From the NCBI GenBank assembly GCA_003152075.1, contig PLZG01000034.1, forward strand, positions 1 through 64,000: 64,000 nt of DNA. The letters run 5' to 3'. Of this stretch, positions 34,283 to 43,452 are shown piece by piece. How positions within the stretch are numbered: position 1 is the first letter of the stretch; every line of letters starts with the position of its first letter. A program made the translations under genes and the position numbers. This DNA is from a candidate division FCPU426 bacterium. GTDB taxonomy: Bacteria; Oederibacteriota; Muellerivitia; Muellerivitales; Muellerivitaceae. The notes under the pieces are model-generated. The model was given only the letters and a program-made list of their open reading frames with translations. It was not told the DNA's origin and made no database searches.

Positions 34283-36427
34283 TTGGCGTTGGTGAACCCG
34301 GTTTCCTGGTTTTCCCACCGAAGAGCCACGATTTGGCTGTCTTTGGCCGGGATCGCCGCAGCTTCTTATTTGGCAGTTAGCGGTATTTGCATCCGCCAGC
34401 TGGAGGATATATCTTCCAGCTGGTTGGTTGCTTCCTGGATCATCGCTTTCACGTGGCTGTTCCTTCTCATTCGCTTCAAAATCTTCTCCCGTCCGCAACG
34501 CTTTTTGTTCCTCCTCGGCACCATTGTCGGCCTCAATTTGCTCGCCCAGAGTACGGGTGGGGAGCAATCACCCCTTATTTTTAGTGTTTTTCTATTGATG
34601 GGAATAGCTGCCTGGGAGGGGGATGCCAAATATGGTTTTTGGGTGGCCATCCTCTTCAGCCTCCTTGAGGCATTTTACCTGCGAAAAGAAGACACCCCCC
34701 ATGGCATTTACCTTTATCTACGATGGGCTGCTTTTTTGGTTTCGGCAATATTTTTGGCCAAAATCGTTAAGACCAGGAAAGAAAAGGAACTTCTCGACCA
34801 CCATTTGGAATCCTTGAAAAATGAAGCTGATCAACTAGCCTCCCACGCTGAGCCTTCTTCTTTTAATGTCCCCAAGGACAAACTGCTCATGGAAGAAAGC
34901 CGGCTTTCGGCCAGAATGGGAACGGTCATGGAACTGGAGGAGGCCCTTACCAGGCAACTTTCCTTGTTTCAAAAATCCCTTCCCGTTCACACGGTTGTTT
35001 TTTTCCTTTTAACCTCAATTCAAGAAAAAGCGGTTCTTCGTTTGCGGGCCTTCTCAAGCGATTCAAAAGATATCGCGGCGGATGTAACCCTTCTTCCGGG
35101 TGAAACCTTGGTGGGTCTCGCCGCGAAAGAAGGGCGGCGGGTTCTTTTGGATCAAGTCGCTCCCGATAGCTCGAAGGCATTGCCCTATTACTTAAAACCG
35201 AATTCTATAGGTTCTTTTTTGGCACAGCCTATTTACCTCAAGAACCCATCCCCCGAAACAAATTCGGAAACGGAAATGGAAATGGTTGGAGTTTTAGTAC
35301 TGGACCATACGGAGCCCCATTACTTTAAAGAACGAGAACTGGGGCTCATCGAACAATTCAGTAACCTGTTGGGGGAAACCATTCATGTAGCTCGCATCAT
35401 GCATTTTTCCAGGACGAAAACACGGAATTTACATGCCTTATATGAAGTTTCGCATTCTTTTTCCACCTTGCTCGATACTAATCGAGTCCTTCAGACATCC
35501 TTAAATACAGCCAAAGAAATTTCAGCTTGCGACTCGGCTTACATTGCGATAGCTGAAGATGGAAAGAACTTTATTGTGCGAGCCTGGTGGTGGCCGGTTA
35601 AGAATTTGGAAAAGCCTGAAAAATTAGAGGAGGAACTTGCTTCGTGGGTTTTGGAAAACAAAAAGCCGATTAGGTACACGCGGGGCCAAAAGGACAAAAG
35701 CCTTTCGGCGTTTTCCAAAAGAGATGGAATGTTGGGTTCGATTCAATCTTTCTTAATGGTTCCGCTTCTTGCTGGAGAAAATGTTCTTGGGGTTATTCGG
35801 CTTAACAGCCAAAAGCCAGATTCCTTTCAGGAATATGACCAGGATGTATTAACGACTTTGGCAAACCAAACGGCTGTTGTATTGGAAAACACCTGGCATG
35901 TTCAACAAATCCGGGAAATGGCCACCCGTGATGGGTTAACCGGGCTTTACAACCACCGTTATTTCCAAGAAAAACTAGGGGAAGAACTTACCAAGGCGGA
36001 ACGATATAACAAAGACTTAAGCCTTGCTTTGTTGGACGTGGATTTTTTTAAAAAATTCAATGACACTTATGGCCATCAGGAAGGTGACAAAGTTTTAAAA
36101 ATTGTTTCTGAAATCATCCAAACCACGGTTAGAAATAAAATAGATACAGTAGCCCGTTACGGGGGGGAGGAATTCGCTGTTATTCTTCCGGAGGCGGATG
36201 GTAACGTTGGGAAAGAATTGGCTGAAAGAATAAGGAAAAATGTTGAGAGCCATCTCTTTGAGAATAACGGCAAAACCCTGTATAGGGTTACGGTATCTAT
36301 AGGATTAGCTTCTTACCCCTTTGATGCCAGGGATCAAAAAACGCTAATTCAATTGTCGGATCAGGCTCTTTATTCCGCCAAGGAAGGGGGGCGGAATTGC
36401 GTGCGAAGGTTTAAATCGGCTACTTAA
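34283..36427 (+). CDS. membrane-anchored GAF-GAF-GGDEF diguanylate cyclase
   Basis: A 714-residue probable diguanylate cyclase making c-di-GMP from two GTP. Five or so N-terminal TM segments (residues about 10-165), a short coiled-coil, two GAF-like sensor domains (about 220-375 and 385-540), then a GGDEF domain (about 550-712). The catalytic signature RYGGEEF is intact (G627-F631), as is the metal-binding DVDFFKKFND. An RxxD inhibitory site is not obvious upstream of it. The TTG start 34283 follows the bS22-like gene by 6 nt; GTG 34292 is an alternative. Located just upstream of the flagellar cluster, so an effect on motility/attachment switching is plausible. Confidence 0.9.
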   Translation: MALVNPVSWFSHRRATIWLSLAGIAAASYLAVSGICIRQLEDISSSWLVASWIIAFTWLFLLIRFKIFSRPQRFLFLLGTIVGLNLLAQSTGGEQSPLIFSVFLLMGIAAWEGDAKYGFWVAILFSLLEAFYLRKEDTPHGIYLYLRWAAFLVSAIFLAKIVKTRKEKELLDHHLESLKNEADQLASHAEPSSFNVPKDKLLMEESRLSARMGTVMELEEALTRQLSLFQKSLPVHTVVFFLLTSIQEKAVLRLRAFSSDSKDIAADVTLLPGETLVGLAAKEGRRVLLDQVAPDSSKALPYYLKPNSIGSFLAQPIYLKNPSPETNSETEMEMVGVLVLDHTEPHYFKERELGLIEQFSNLLGETIHVARIMHFSRTKTRNLHALYEVSHSFSTLLDTNRVLQTSLNTAKEISACDSAYIAIAEDGKNFIVRAWWWPVKNLEKPEKLEEELASWVLENKKPIRYTRGQKDKSLSAFSKRDGMLGSIQSFLMVPLLAGENVLGVIRLNSQKPDSFQEYDQDVLTTLANQTAVVLENTWHVQQIREMATRDGLTGLYNHRYFQEKLGEELTKAERYNKDLSLALLDVDFFKKFNDTYGHQEGDKVLKIVSEIIQTTVRNKIDTVARYGGEEFAVILPEADGNVGKELAERIRKNVESHLFENNGKTLYRVTVSIGLASYPFDARDQKTLIQLSDQALYSAKEGGRNCVRRFKSAT

Positions 36428-36583
36428 GGCAATAAAACCTTGAAATATTAAAGGGAAAATTGTCCACCACCATATCTAGTATGGTTTAATTCAACCCTAC
36501 CAAAATATGTATTCCTAATTAAAATAAATGCTTCATTACCTTCCTTTGGTTCTTCTTTATGTCCATTTCCAACTCCCTTCTTA

Positions 36584-36600
36584 CAATGACACTGTCATTG
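36584..36600. promoter_or_regulatory. 17-bp palindrome upstream of the MerR-type gene
   Basis: CAATGACA-C-TGTCATTG, a perfect dyad apart from its central base, lies 43 nt before the chosen MerR start. The AATGACACT core is repeated at the flgB promoter (37011-37018). A likely operator for autoregulation by the MerR-type protein. Confidence 0.55.
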
Positions 36601-36642
36601 AGTTTAGCAGGGTATTGTCAACCTCCTTTATTAGGGTATGGA

Positions 36643-36903
36643 ATGATTCTTACCATCAGAGAAATTGCGACAAAGCTTGGCGTTCATGAACAAACCCTCC
36701 GCAATTGGGAACGCTTAGGTTTATTGAAGATTTCCCGCCTTGGGGGAAACCGTACCCGTATTTATAACGAAAAAGACCTCATCCTTTGTAAAAAAATAGC
36801 CAGTTTTTCAGACCAGGGAATTAACCTTCGCGGGATAAAGGTCTTGCTTGCTCGTGAAAAAAGTGAGAGACCCAAGTTAATGGCGACGAATCATCGTCAT
36901 TAA
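36643..36903 (+). CDS. MerR-family DNA-binding regulator
   Basis: An 87-residue single-domain regulator: winged helix-turn-helix TIREIATKLGVHEQTLRNWERLGLLKISRLGGNRTRIYNEKDL, followed by a short IxxxL(R/K)(G/I) helix (GINLRGIKVLLARE). No effector domain, so it resembles HspR/RacA-like short MerR proteins. ATG 36643 is preferred, with AGGG 6 nt upstream; ATG 36559 gives an extra 28 residues that do not fit the family and would cover the palindrome at 36584. It immediately precedes the flagellar operon and its promoter palindrome, so regulation of that operon is likely but unproven. Confidence 0.8.
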   Translation: MILTIREIATKLGVHEQTLRNWERLGLLKISRLGGNRTRIYNEKDLILCKKIASFSDQGINLRGIKVLLAREKSERPKLMATNHRH

Positions 36904-36984
36904 TTTTAAAAATTAATGTCAAGTTTTAAACGACGGGAGGAACGAAAAGACCTTAAAAATGAAGGGTTTTTGGGAGGTTATTTC

Positions 36985-37012
36985 TTGACAGAGGAAAAAG
37001 CTTTGTCATAAT
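36985..37012 (+). promoter_or_regulatory. candidate sigma-70-type promoter of the flagellar operon
   Basis: TTGACA (36985-36990) and CATAAT (37007-37012) with a 16-bp spacer, 138 nt before the GTG of flgB. The -10 box lies inside the palindrome 37004-37016, so a bound protein would block or remodel the promoter. I see neither a sigma-54 site nor a sigma-28 site here. Confidence 0.6.
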
Positions 37013-37016
37013 GACA
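37004..37016. promoter_or_regulatory. operator-like palindrome TGTCAT-A-ATGACA
   Basis: A perfect 6+1+6 dyad overlaps the -10 box of the presumed flgB promoter. It uses the same half-site (TGTCAT/ATGACA) as the palindrome at 36584-36600, in the opposite arrangement. Candidate binding site of the adjacent MerR-type regulator. Confidence 0.55.
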
Positions 37017-37150
37017 CTAATTTTTCGCCAGTGACGAAATTTTTTTCCAATTTTTCTTCATTTGAATCGTGCCTCAGCATCGTTTAAAAACGCCGTCCGA
37101 TTAAATAAAAGATTATTGTTTGGGCTGAAATATCTCCAACAGGAGTTAAC

Positions 37151-37573
37151 GTGGTAAACCCAATTACCTATATCGACCCTTTGGCTATTTTACAAAAAAG
37201 CCTCGACGCCCTCTCTACCCAACACCAAGTCATCGCTAACAATTTAGCCAACATCGATACCCCCCAATTCAAACGATCGGTAGTTTCTTTTCAGGATAAG
37301 CTGAGAGCCGCTCTTAATATTAATGAACCCTCCCCTCTTTGGAGGACCCACGAGATGCATTTTCCAATTACTCAAAAAGTTTCGTTAGACAATTTCAAGC
37401 CGGATGTTCAAACCTTGACCGATACTATTGGCCGAAATGACGGGAACAATGTGGATTTGGAAATGGAATCCGGCCTTTTGGCTGAAAATAATCTTTTGTT
37501 CAACAGCATGTCTGATGTGACCAGCCGATATTTCGCAAACCTTCGCCACGCCATTTCTGAAGGGAGGCAGTAA
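37151..37573 (+). CDS. flgB: flagellar basal-body rod protein FlgB
   Basis: A proximal rod subunit, 140 aa. The N-terminus ALSTQHQVIANNLANIDTPQFKR is the conserved rod/hook motif (ANN.AN..TP.(F/Y)), and NDGNNVDLEMESGLLAENNLLFNSM is the FlgB C-terminal signature. GTG start with AGGAG upstream. First gene of the flagellar operon. Confidence 0.95.
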   Translation: MVNPITYIDPLAILQKSLDALSTQHQVIANNLANIDTPQFKRSVVSFQDKLRAALNINEPSPLWRTHEMHFPITQKVSLDNFKPDVQTLTDTIGRNDGNNVDLEMESGLLAENNLLFNSMSDVTSRYFANLRHAISEGRQ

Positions 37574-37576
37574 TCC

Positions 37577-38035
37577 ATGGGGGCTCTTTCGGGAGTTTTT
37601 GCGCCTTTTTCAATCACCGCATCCGCTTTAACGGCGGAAAGGTTGCGCATGGACGTGATTTCCAACAACATTGCCAACGCAAATACGACAAGGACCCTTC
37701 AAGGGGGCCCCTATATTCGTCAACGCGTGATTTTTGCCCCGCGGTTTGATCCCTCCCCGGCCTTTTCCCCGTTAATGTCGTTGATGACGCCGGAAGGATT
37801 GCCGGTAGGCGTAAGGGCGGTTGGCATTCAAAAAGATCCGTCGCCTCCTCGAATGGTTTATGATCCGGGACATCCGGACGCTAACACCGAAGGTTATGTG
37901 GCTTATCCTAACGTCAACACTGTGAATGAAATGGTGGATATGATTTCCGCGACGCGGGCCTATGAAGCCAACATCACCGTTTTTAACGCAACAAAATCGA
38001 TGGCCTTACAGGCGCTGAACATAGGGAAAGCTTAA
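37577..38035 (+). CDS. flgC: flagellar basal-body rod protein FlgC
   Basis: The second rod subunit, 152 aa, with LTAERLRMDVISNNIANANTTRT at the N-terminus and the C-terminal GYVAYPNVNTVNEMVDMISATRAYEANITVFNATKSM, both diagnostic for FlgC. AGGGAGG lies 9 nt before ATG 37577; 3 nt separate it from flgB. Confidence 0.96.
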   Translation: MGALSGVFAPFSITASALTAERLRMDVISNNIANANTTRTLQGGPYIRQRVIFAPRFDPSPAFSPLMSLMTPEGLPVGVRAVGIQKDPSPPRMVYDPGHPDANTEGYVAYPNVNTVNEMVDMISATRAYEANITVFNATKSMALQALNIGKA

Positions 38036-38075
38036 TTAGATTCGTTGAAACCAAAATCGATTTAAAGGTGAAGTG

Positions 38076-38402
38076 ATGCAAATTCAGCCAATCCAAATGC
38101 CGATTTCTATGACTCAGGGAGGAATCCTGCCGATTCAACCTATTTTGACGGATTCAACTCAGAATGCGGCTGAGGTATCGCCGGCTACCTTTAAAGACCT
38201 TATGAAGAAAGCTTTGACCGATCTTAACGTGAGTCAGGTGGGCGCTAATGACGCCATCAAAAGTTTGGCCACGGGGGGCGAAGAAAACCTACACGATGTT
38301 ATTATTTCTATGGAAAAGGCCAGCATGACATTGCAATACGCCATTCAGATTCGCAATAAAATGTTAGAGGCTTATCAATCCGTCAGTCAAATGCAGATCT
38401 AG
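38076..38402 (+). CDS. fliE: flagellar hook-basal body protein FliE
   Basis: A rod-MS ring junction protein of about 108 residues. The C-terminal half FKDLMKKALTDLNVSQVGANDAIKSLATGGEENLHDVIISMEKASMTLQYAIQIRNKMLEAYQSVSQMQI is typical FliE. ATG 38076 follows an in-frame GTG at 38073; AAAGGTGA lies just upstream. Confidence 0.94.
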   Translation: MQIQPIQMPISMTQGGILPIQPILTDSTQNAAEVSPATFKDLMKKALTDLNVSQVGANDAIKSLATGGEENLHDVIISMEKASMTLQYAIQIRNKMLEAYQSVSQMQI

Positions 38403-38451
38403 ATTCGGGTTTTAAAGTGGATGCTTTTGATCTTAATTTAACGAGGAAAGC

Positions 38452-40104
38452 TTGAACAACTTTTTTCAACAATTGGTCCAACAATTTAAAGAGGTTTGGG
38501 GCCGTTTTAACCGTGTCCAGAGGGTTCTTTTAATCGCCATTCCTTCCGCCCTTTTTATAGCGCTCATGGCCTTTATCCTGTTGTCGTCCCGGTCTCGTTT
38601 CGAAGTTCTTTATTCCCATTTAGAGCAGAAGGACGCTGCGGAAGTTACTGCTGAGCTAAAGAAAAACAACACTCCTTATCAACTGGCATCCAAAGACAAT
38701 CTGGTAATGATTTTGGTCCCTTCTGAAAAAGTATATGACACCAGGTTAACTCTTGCGGGCCAGGGCCTCCCGAGGGGCACGGGAGTGGGTTATGAGATAT
38801 TTGACCAGCCCAAATGGGGTTCAACCGATTTTACGCAAAAAGTGAACTATAAAAGGGCTTTGGAAGGCGAGCTGCAAAGGACTATTGGAAACCTCCAACA
38901 GATTTCCACCGCCAGGGTGAGCATCGTCATGCCCGAACCCGAGTTGTTTACCGAAAAGGAAAAACCCACAACCGCCTCGGTGGTTTTGGAACTGAAATCC
39001 CAAGAACAACTGAAAAGGGAACAGGTTCGCGGCATTGTCCATATGGTGGCTTCCAGCGTTGAGGGTTTGAAACCGGAAAACGTTAATGTCATCGATAGCA
39101 AGGGCAATATCCTTTCGGCCTTTGTTCAAGAAGAGCAACAGGAAAACAATCCGGACCCCTTGAATGGTGGCAGTACCTTGACTCAACAGGCCAAGTTGAC
39201 TTTGCATCAATTGGAGGTCCAACAAAGTTTCGAAAAGGACTTGGAAAGAAAAATTAACGTGATGCTGACTAAGGTTTTGGGCGGGAACAGTCGTTTCGCC
39301 GTGTCGGTTTCGACGGAATTAAATTTCGACAAGACGGAAAATGATTCCGAAATTTTCGAGCCCGTAGTGGATGGCCAGGGCATTGCCCGTTCTCAACAAA
39401 CTGAAAAGGAACAATATGTAGGCGATGGTGGTTTCCCGGCGACCTTGGTGGGTGGTGTTCCGGGGACGGATTCCAATATTCCCGGGTACCAAGCGGTGGC
39501 CGGCGCCAATTCGCAATATTCCAAAGAAAAACAAACAACGAATTATGAAATCAACCGGACGGTGAAACACAACGTTGTGGCGCCAGGTTCTCCCAGGAGA
39601 ATTTCGGTGGGCGTCTTTGTGGATAATCTCCAGCCGCAGCAAGTGACATCGATTAAGCAGGCGGTTGTCGCGGCGGCGGGCATGGATTTAAACCGGGGTG
39701 ATCAAGTGGACGTTGAGAATATGCCCTTTGACAACACCCAGGCTTTGGCGAGTTTGAAGGAGAGTCAGATGGAAACCCAACAGAATTTTTATATGACGTT
39801 AGGAAAAATCGGCCTGTTGGTATTGATGGCCTTTGGGGTTTTGTTATTCCTCAGATCGCTGTTGAAGCCCAAGAGGGAAAAGAAGTACGTGGACACTGTG
39901 GAGGATATGGGTGAAGAGCCCTCCATGATTCCGCAAGTTGAAGATATTATTACCACTGACGTAACGGCTGAAGACTTGGCCCGCGCGGAAGCGGCGCGTG
40001 ACGCGAAGAAACGCCAAGCGGTCCGTGAGGAAGTGTTCGAGATGGCGAATAAGCAGCCTGAAAATGTGGCTCAAATTATCAAGAAATGGCTCTCTGAGGA
40101 GTAG
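38452..40104 (+). CDS. fliF: flagellar MS-ring protein FliF
   Basis: The MS ring, 550 aa, foundation of the basal body and export gate. TM helices at about 23-45 and 446-468; between them the ring-building motifs (YSHLEQKDAAEVTAELKKNNTPYQL, LAGQGLPRGTGVGYEIFDQ, RALEGELQRTIGNLQQISTARVSIVMPE). The C-terminal cytoplasmic tail for FliG binding is present (VAQIIKKWLSEE). TTG start with AGGAAAG upstream. fliG begins 5 nt after its stop. Confidence 0.96.
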   Translation: MNNFFQQLVQQFKEVWGRFNRVQRVLLIAIPSALFIALMAFILLSSRSRFEVLYSHLEQKDAAEVTAELKKNNTPYQLASKDNLVMILVPSEKVYDTRLTLAGQGLPRGTGVGYEIFDQPKWGSTDFTQKVNYKRALEGELQRTIGNLQQISTARVSIVMPEPELFTEKEKPTTASVVLELKSQEQLKREQVRGIVHMVASSVEGLKPENVNVIDSKGNILSAFVQEEQQENNPDPLNGGSTLTQQAKLTLHQLEVQQSFEKDLERKINVMLTKVLGGNSRFAVSVSTELNFDKTENDSEIFEPVVDGQGIARSQQTEKEQYVGDGGFPATLVGGVPGTDSNIPGYQAVAGANSQYSKEKQTTNYEINRTVKHNVVAPGSPRRISVGVFVDNLQPQQVTSIKQAVVAAAGMDLNRGDQVDVENMPFDNTQALASLKESQMETQQNFYMTLGKIGLLVLMAFGVLLFLRSLLKPKREKKYVDTVEDMGEEPSMIPQVEDIITTDVTAEDLARAEAARDAKKRQAVREEVFEMANKQPENVAQIIKKWLSEE

Positions 40105-40109
40105 TCTTC

Positions 40110-41129
40110 ATGGCGGAAACTAAAAAGAAAGCTGCGTTAACGGGTGAGCAGAAGGCTGCCGCTCTTCTCATATCGCTGGGGCCTGAATTGGCTGCCAAGA
40201 TTTACCAGCATTTGAAAGAGGAGACGGTCGAACAGGTCACTCTGCAAATCGCCAATTTACGTAAGATAACACCGGACGAAAAAGACTCGGTGATGCAGGA
40301 GGTCCTGAATATCGCCGCTGCGCAGGAATATATTTCCCAAGGCGGAGTGGAATACGCGCACGAAATCCTGGAGAAGGCCTTAGGCGCAAATAAGGCCATG
40401 GAGATCATCAATCGTCTGCAGGGTTCCTTGCAGATGACTCCTTTTGATTACATCAAGAGAACTGATCCGCAACAGCTTTTAAACTTTATTCAAGCGGAAC
40501 ATCCCCAAACGATCGCCTTAATTTTGGCCCATTTAACCCCTGAGCATGCAGCCATTATTTTGGGAGCCCTTCCGGGAGACGTTCAAGTGGATGTGGCAAC
40601 CCGTATCGCGATATTGGATCGCGCGGCGCCGGATGTGGTTATGGAAATTGAACGGGTTTTGGAGCGCCGAATTTCCTCTATCTTTACCCAGGAATTCACC
40701 GCTGCTGGCGGTGTGAGGTCCTTGGCTGAGGTTTTGAACAGAGCGGACCGTTCCACCGAAAAAGCCATCATGGAAAAATTGGAAGAGTCCAATCCGGAAT
40801 TGGCCGAGGAAGTCAAACGCCTCATGTTCGTCTTTGACGACTTGATCAACCTGGATAACCGAACCATCCAGCAGGTTTTGCGCGAGGTTGACGCGAAGGA
40901 CCTGGCCTTAGCCCTCAAGGGCTGCAAGGATGAGGTGAAGGAACATATTTTGAAGAACATGTCCACCCGCGCGAAAGCCATGATCCTGGAAGACATGGAA
41001 GTCATGGGCCCGGTCCGCTTGAAACACGCGGAAGAAGCGCAGCAAAAGATAGTCAATGTTGTCCGCCAATTGGAGGAAATGGGAGAAATTGTCGTGGCTC
41101 GCGGTGGCGAAGAAGAGGTCATGATTTAA
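40110..41129 (+). CDS. fliG: flagellar motor switch protein FliG
   Basis: The torque-generating switch subunit, 339 aa. Three domains are recognisable: N-terminal (GEQKAAALLISLGPELAAKIYQHLKEE), middle with the EHPQTIALILAHL motif, and C-terminal with MFVFDDLINLDNRTIQQVLREVD followed by the charged motor helix. It lies right after fliF, as usual. Confidence 0.96.
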   Translation: MAETKKKAALTGEQKAAALLISLGPELAAKIYQHLKEETVEQVTLQIANLRKITPDEKDSVMQEVLNIAAAQEYISQGGVEYAHEILEKALGANKAMEIINRLQGSLQMTPFDYIKRTDPQQLLNFIQAEHPQTIALILAHLTPEHAAIILGALPGDVQVDVATRIAILDRAAPDVVMEIERVLERRISSIFTQEFTAAGGVRSLAEVLNRADRSTEKAIMEKLEESNPELAEEVKRLMFVFDDLINLDNRTIQQVLREVDAKDLALALKGCKDEVKEHILKNMSTRAKAMILEDMEVMGPVRLKHAEEAQQKIVNVVRQLEEMGEIVVARGGEEEVMI

Positions 41130-41155
41130 GGATTGCTTGAGGGGTGGAATTAGCA

Positions 41156-42079
41156 ATGAGCCATGAGGTGCTTTCGATAAGTGACTATCAAAAATTGGAG
41201 CAGGGTTACATTGTTGATAATGTTCCTTGGCAAGAAGAAATAAAAAGACGGTTGGAAGAAAAGGTCAAAAGAGTAATCACCGAACCGCGCCCGACTCTTG
41301 GGCCGGAGGAATTCCAGCCTCTTTTGCTGGCAGAAACCCCGGAAGCCATGGAAGAGGTGAAGGCTCCTGAGCCAACTCCAGAAGAGATTATGTTAAAGGC
41401 TCGGGCGGACGCTGAGGAGACGGCAAAGTCGATTGAACAAGCGGCGAAAAAGAACGCCTTTGAGATTGTTGAACAAGCCCGTTGGGAGGCCAACGACCTT
41501 CTCGCGAAGGCGAAGGAAGAAGCGGAAAAAGAAGTTCAACAGATGAAGGAAACGGCCAGTGAAGAGGGGCGCCAGGAAGGTTTAAAAGATGGTTTGAAAA
41601 AAGGTTTGGAAGAAGGTTTTGTTAAAGGCCGGGATGAAGGAAATCGGGAATATTCCGATAGGATCAAGAAGTGGAATGATTTATCGGAAGGGTTGGCCTC
41701 GGAGCGAAAGAAAATTTTAGGGGATATGCAACCCATCCTGGTTGAATTGTTGGGTGAGGCCCTTTACCGGTGTTTAAAAGATGAAGGTGTTAAAAACGGA
41801 CAACTAGCCGTAGCGTTGGCGCAAGAGGCTCTGAAAAAAGCGCAAGACCGGGTAAATTTAAAACTTCACTTGAACCCGGAGGATATTGAGGAAGTGAAGA
41901 CCCAGAAGGAACGGTTGCAGTTGTCGGTGGGGGCAGGACAGCTAGAGTTGGTGCCCGACGCACGCATTGAAAAGGGTGGTTGTTTACTTGAAACCGAAGC
42001 GGGGTCCGTGGATACCCGTCTTTCAACGGTAGTTACCCAGGTGAAAGATTCTCTGGGGTTAGAGATGATTCAAAAGTAA
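41156..42079 (+). CDS. fliH: flagellar export ATPase regulator FliH
   Basis: A FliH-type stator of the export ATPase, about 307 aa. A Glu/Lys/Ala-rich coiled-coil (residues about 70-150) runs into a striking glycine every fourth residue (GRQEGLKDGLKKGLEEG...GRDEG), the GxxxG repeat helix known from FliH. The C-terminal domain contains LVELLGEALYRCLKD and LELVPDARIEKGGCLLETEAGSVDTRL. ATG 41156 is chosen over GTG 41144; GGGGTGG lies upstream. It sits between fliG and fliI. Confidence 0.88.
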   Translation: MSHEVLSISDYQKLEQGYIVDNVPWQEEIKRRLEEKVKRVITEPRPTLGPEEFQPLLLAETPEAMEEVKAPEPTPEEIMLKARADAEETAKSIEQAAKKNAFEIVEQARWEANDLLAKAKEEAEKEVQQMKETASEEGRQEGLKDGLKKGLEEGFVKGRDEGNREYSDRIKKWNDLSEGLASERKKILGDMQPILVELLGEALYRCLKDEGVKNGQLAVALAQEALKKAQDRVNLKLHLNPEDIEEVKTQKERLQLSVGAGQLELVPDARIEKGGCLLETEAGSVDTRLSTVVTQVKDSLGLEMIQK

Positions 42080-42103
42080 TGGTTTATTAGGAGAGGAGGA
42101 GCC

Positions 42104-43444
42104 GTGAATTCAATTTTGAACGAAATTCTTCCCCCGTTGGACCGCATGAAGAAGCGGATGAGTGAAGCGGACATTGCCCGGGTAAATGGGCGAGTTGAGC
42201 AAATAGTGGGTTTGGTGATCGAGTCTTCGGGGCCTTCGGCCTCGGTCGGCGAAGCTTGTTGGATTACGGCGGCCGATGGAACGGGCCAGCCGGTTTTGGC
42301 CGAAGTTGTGGGGTTTCGGCAGCATCATGTGTTACTAATGCCTCTGGGTGAAATGAGGGGGTTGGGGCCGGGCAGCGAAGTGGTTAAAACCGGTGAGCCT
42401 TTCAAGATTCCAGTGGGAGAAGCCTTGTTGGGGCGGGTTATTGACGCCATGGGGAAGCCTATTGATGGGAAGGGTCCTCTGAGGCCCATGAATGAGAAAT
42501 ATCCTATTCATCAGGATCCACCTTCGGCAATGGCGAGAAGGCGCATTGAGACGCCGGTGGCAACTGGGGTTCGGGCCATTGATTCGCTTCTGACACTTGG
42601 TGAGGGGCAAAGGTTGGGGATTTTTTCTGGATCCGGTGTGGGCAAGAGCACATTGCTGGGAATGATCGCGCGAAACACCGAGGCCGATATTAATGTAATC
42701 GCCCTCGTAGGAGAGCGTGGCAGGGAAGTTCGGGATTTTTTAGAAAGAGACCTGGGAGAGAAAGGGCTGGAACGAAGTGTTGTTGTTGTGGCGACCTCGG
42801 ACCAACCCTCTCTCATCCGGATCCAGGCGGCCTTAGTGGCCACCGCTATCGCGGAATATTTCCGGGACCGGGAAAAACGGGTGATGCTAATGATGGATTC
42901 CATCACGCGTTTTGCGATGGCCCAAAGAGAAGTTGGGCTGGCAATCGGGGAACCGCCAACGACGAAAGGGTATACACCCTCGGTTTTCGCCCTTTTGCCA
43001 AAACTTTTGGAAAGGGCGGGGACGACGGCCCACAAGGGAAGTATTACTGGGCTGTATACTATTTTAGTTGAAGCTGATGACATGAACGAGCCTGTGGCTG
43101 ATTCTTGCCGGGCCATCTTAGATGGGCACGTGGTTTTATCGAGGGAGTTGGCCTCGCAAAATCATTATCCCGCGATTGATGTTTTGAATAGTGTTTCACG
43201 CGTTATGCGTGACATTGTGACAACGGAACAATTGGAAGCCGCGGGCAAGATTCGTTCCGTCTTGGCGACTTATAAAAGCGTGGAGGATTTAGTTTCGATT
43301 GGCGCTTACGTGAAGGGGAGTAACCCCAAGGTGGATCAAGCTTTACAGCGATTAGAAGCGGTTCAAGGGTTCTTGAGGCAGACGCGCGAGGAAAATGCCA
43401 CTTGGACGGATACCCTTCAAAAAATGAAGGGCTTTTTGAACTAA
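42104..43444 (+). CDS. fliI: flagellum-specific ATP synthase FliI
   Basis: The flagellar export ATPase, 446 aa. Walker A GSGVGKST at residues 176-183, VALVGERGREVRDFLERDLG, Walker B region VMLMMDSITRFAMAQREVGLAIGEPPTTKGY and HGSI-like HKGSITGLYTILVEADDMNEP are intact. The GTG start has GGAGAGGAGGAG in front. The stop is followed closely by fliJ. Confidence 0.96.
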   Translation: MNSILNEILPPLDRMKKRMSEADIARVNGRVEQIVGLVIESSGPSASVGEACWITAADGTGQPVLAEVVGFRQHHVLLMPLGEMRGLGPGSEVVKTGEPFKIPVGEALLGRVIDAMGKPIDGKGPLRPMNEKYPIHQDPPSAMARRRIETPVATGVRAIDSLLTLGEGQRLGIFSGSGVGKSTLLGMIARNTEADINVIALVGERGREVRDFLERDLGEKGLERSVVVVATSDQPSLIRIQAALVATAIAEYFRDREKRVMLMMDSITRFAMAQREVGLAIGEPPTTKGYTPSVFALLPKLLERAGTTAHKGSITGLYTILVEADDMNEPVADSCRAILDGHVVLSRELASQNHYPAIDVLNSVSRVMRDIVTTEQLEAAGKIRSVLATYKSVEDLVSIGAYVKGSNPKVDQALQRLEAVQGFLRQTREENATWTDTLQKMKGFLN

Positions 43445-43452
43445 GGGGAATT

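Noticed and set aside
36559-36642. Upstream start of the MerR-type gene
   Set aside because: The added 28 residues do not fit the family, have no Shine-Dalgarno sequence and cover the palindrome at 36584-36600.
43402-43452. Extended N-terminus of FliJ
   Set aside because: Overlaps the fliI 3' end in another frame; ATG 43453 has a proper Shine-Dalgarno sequence and the family N-terminus.
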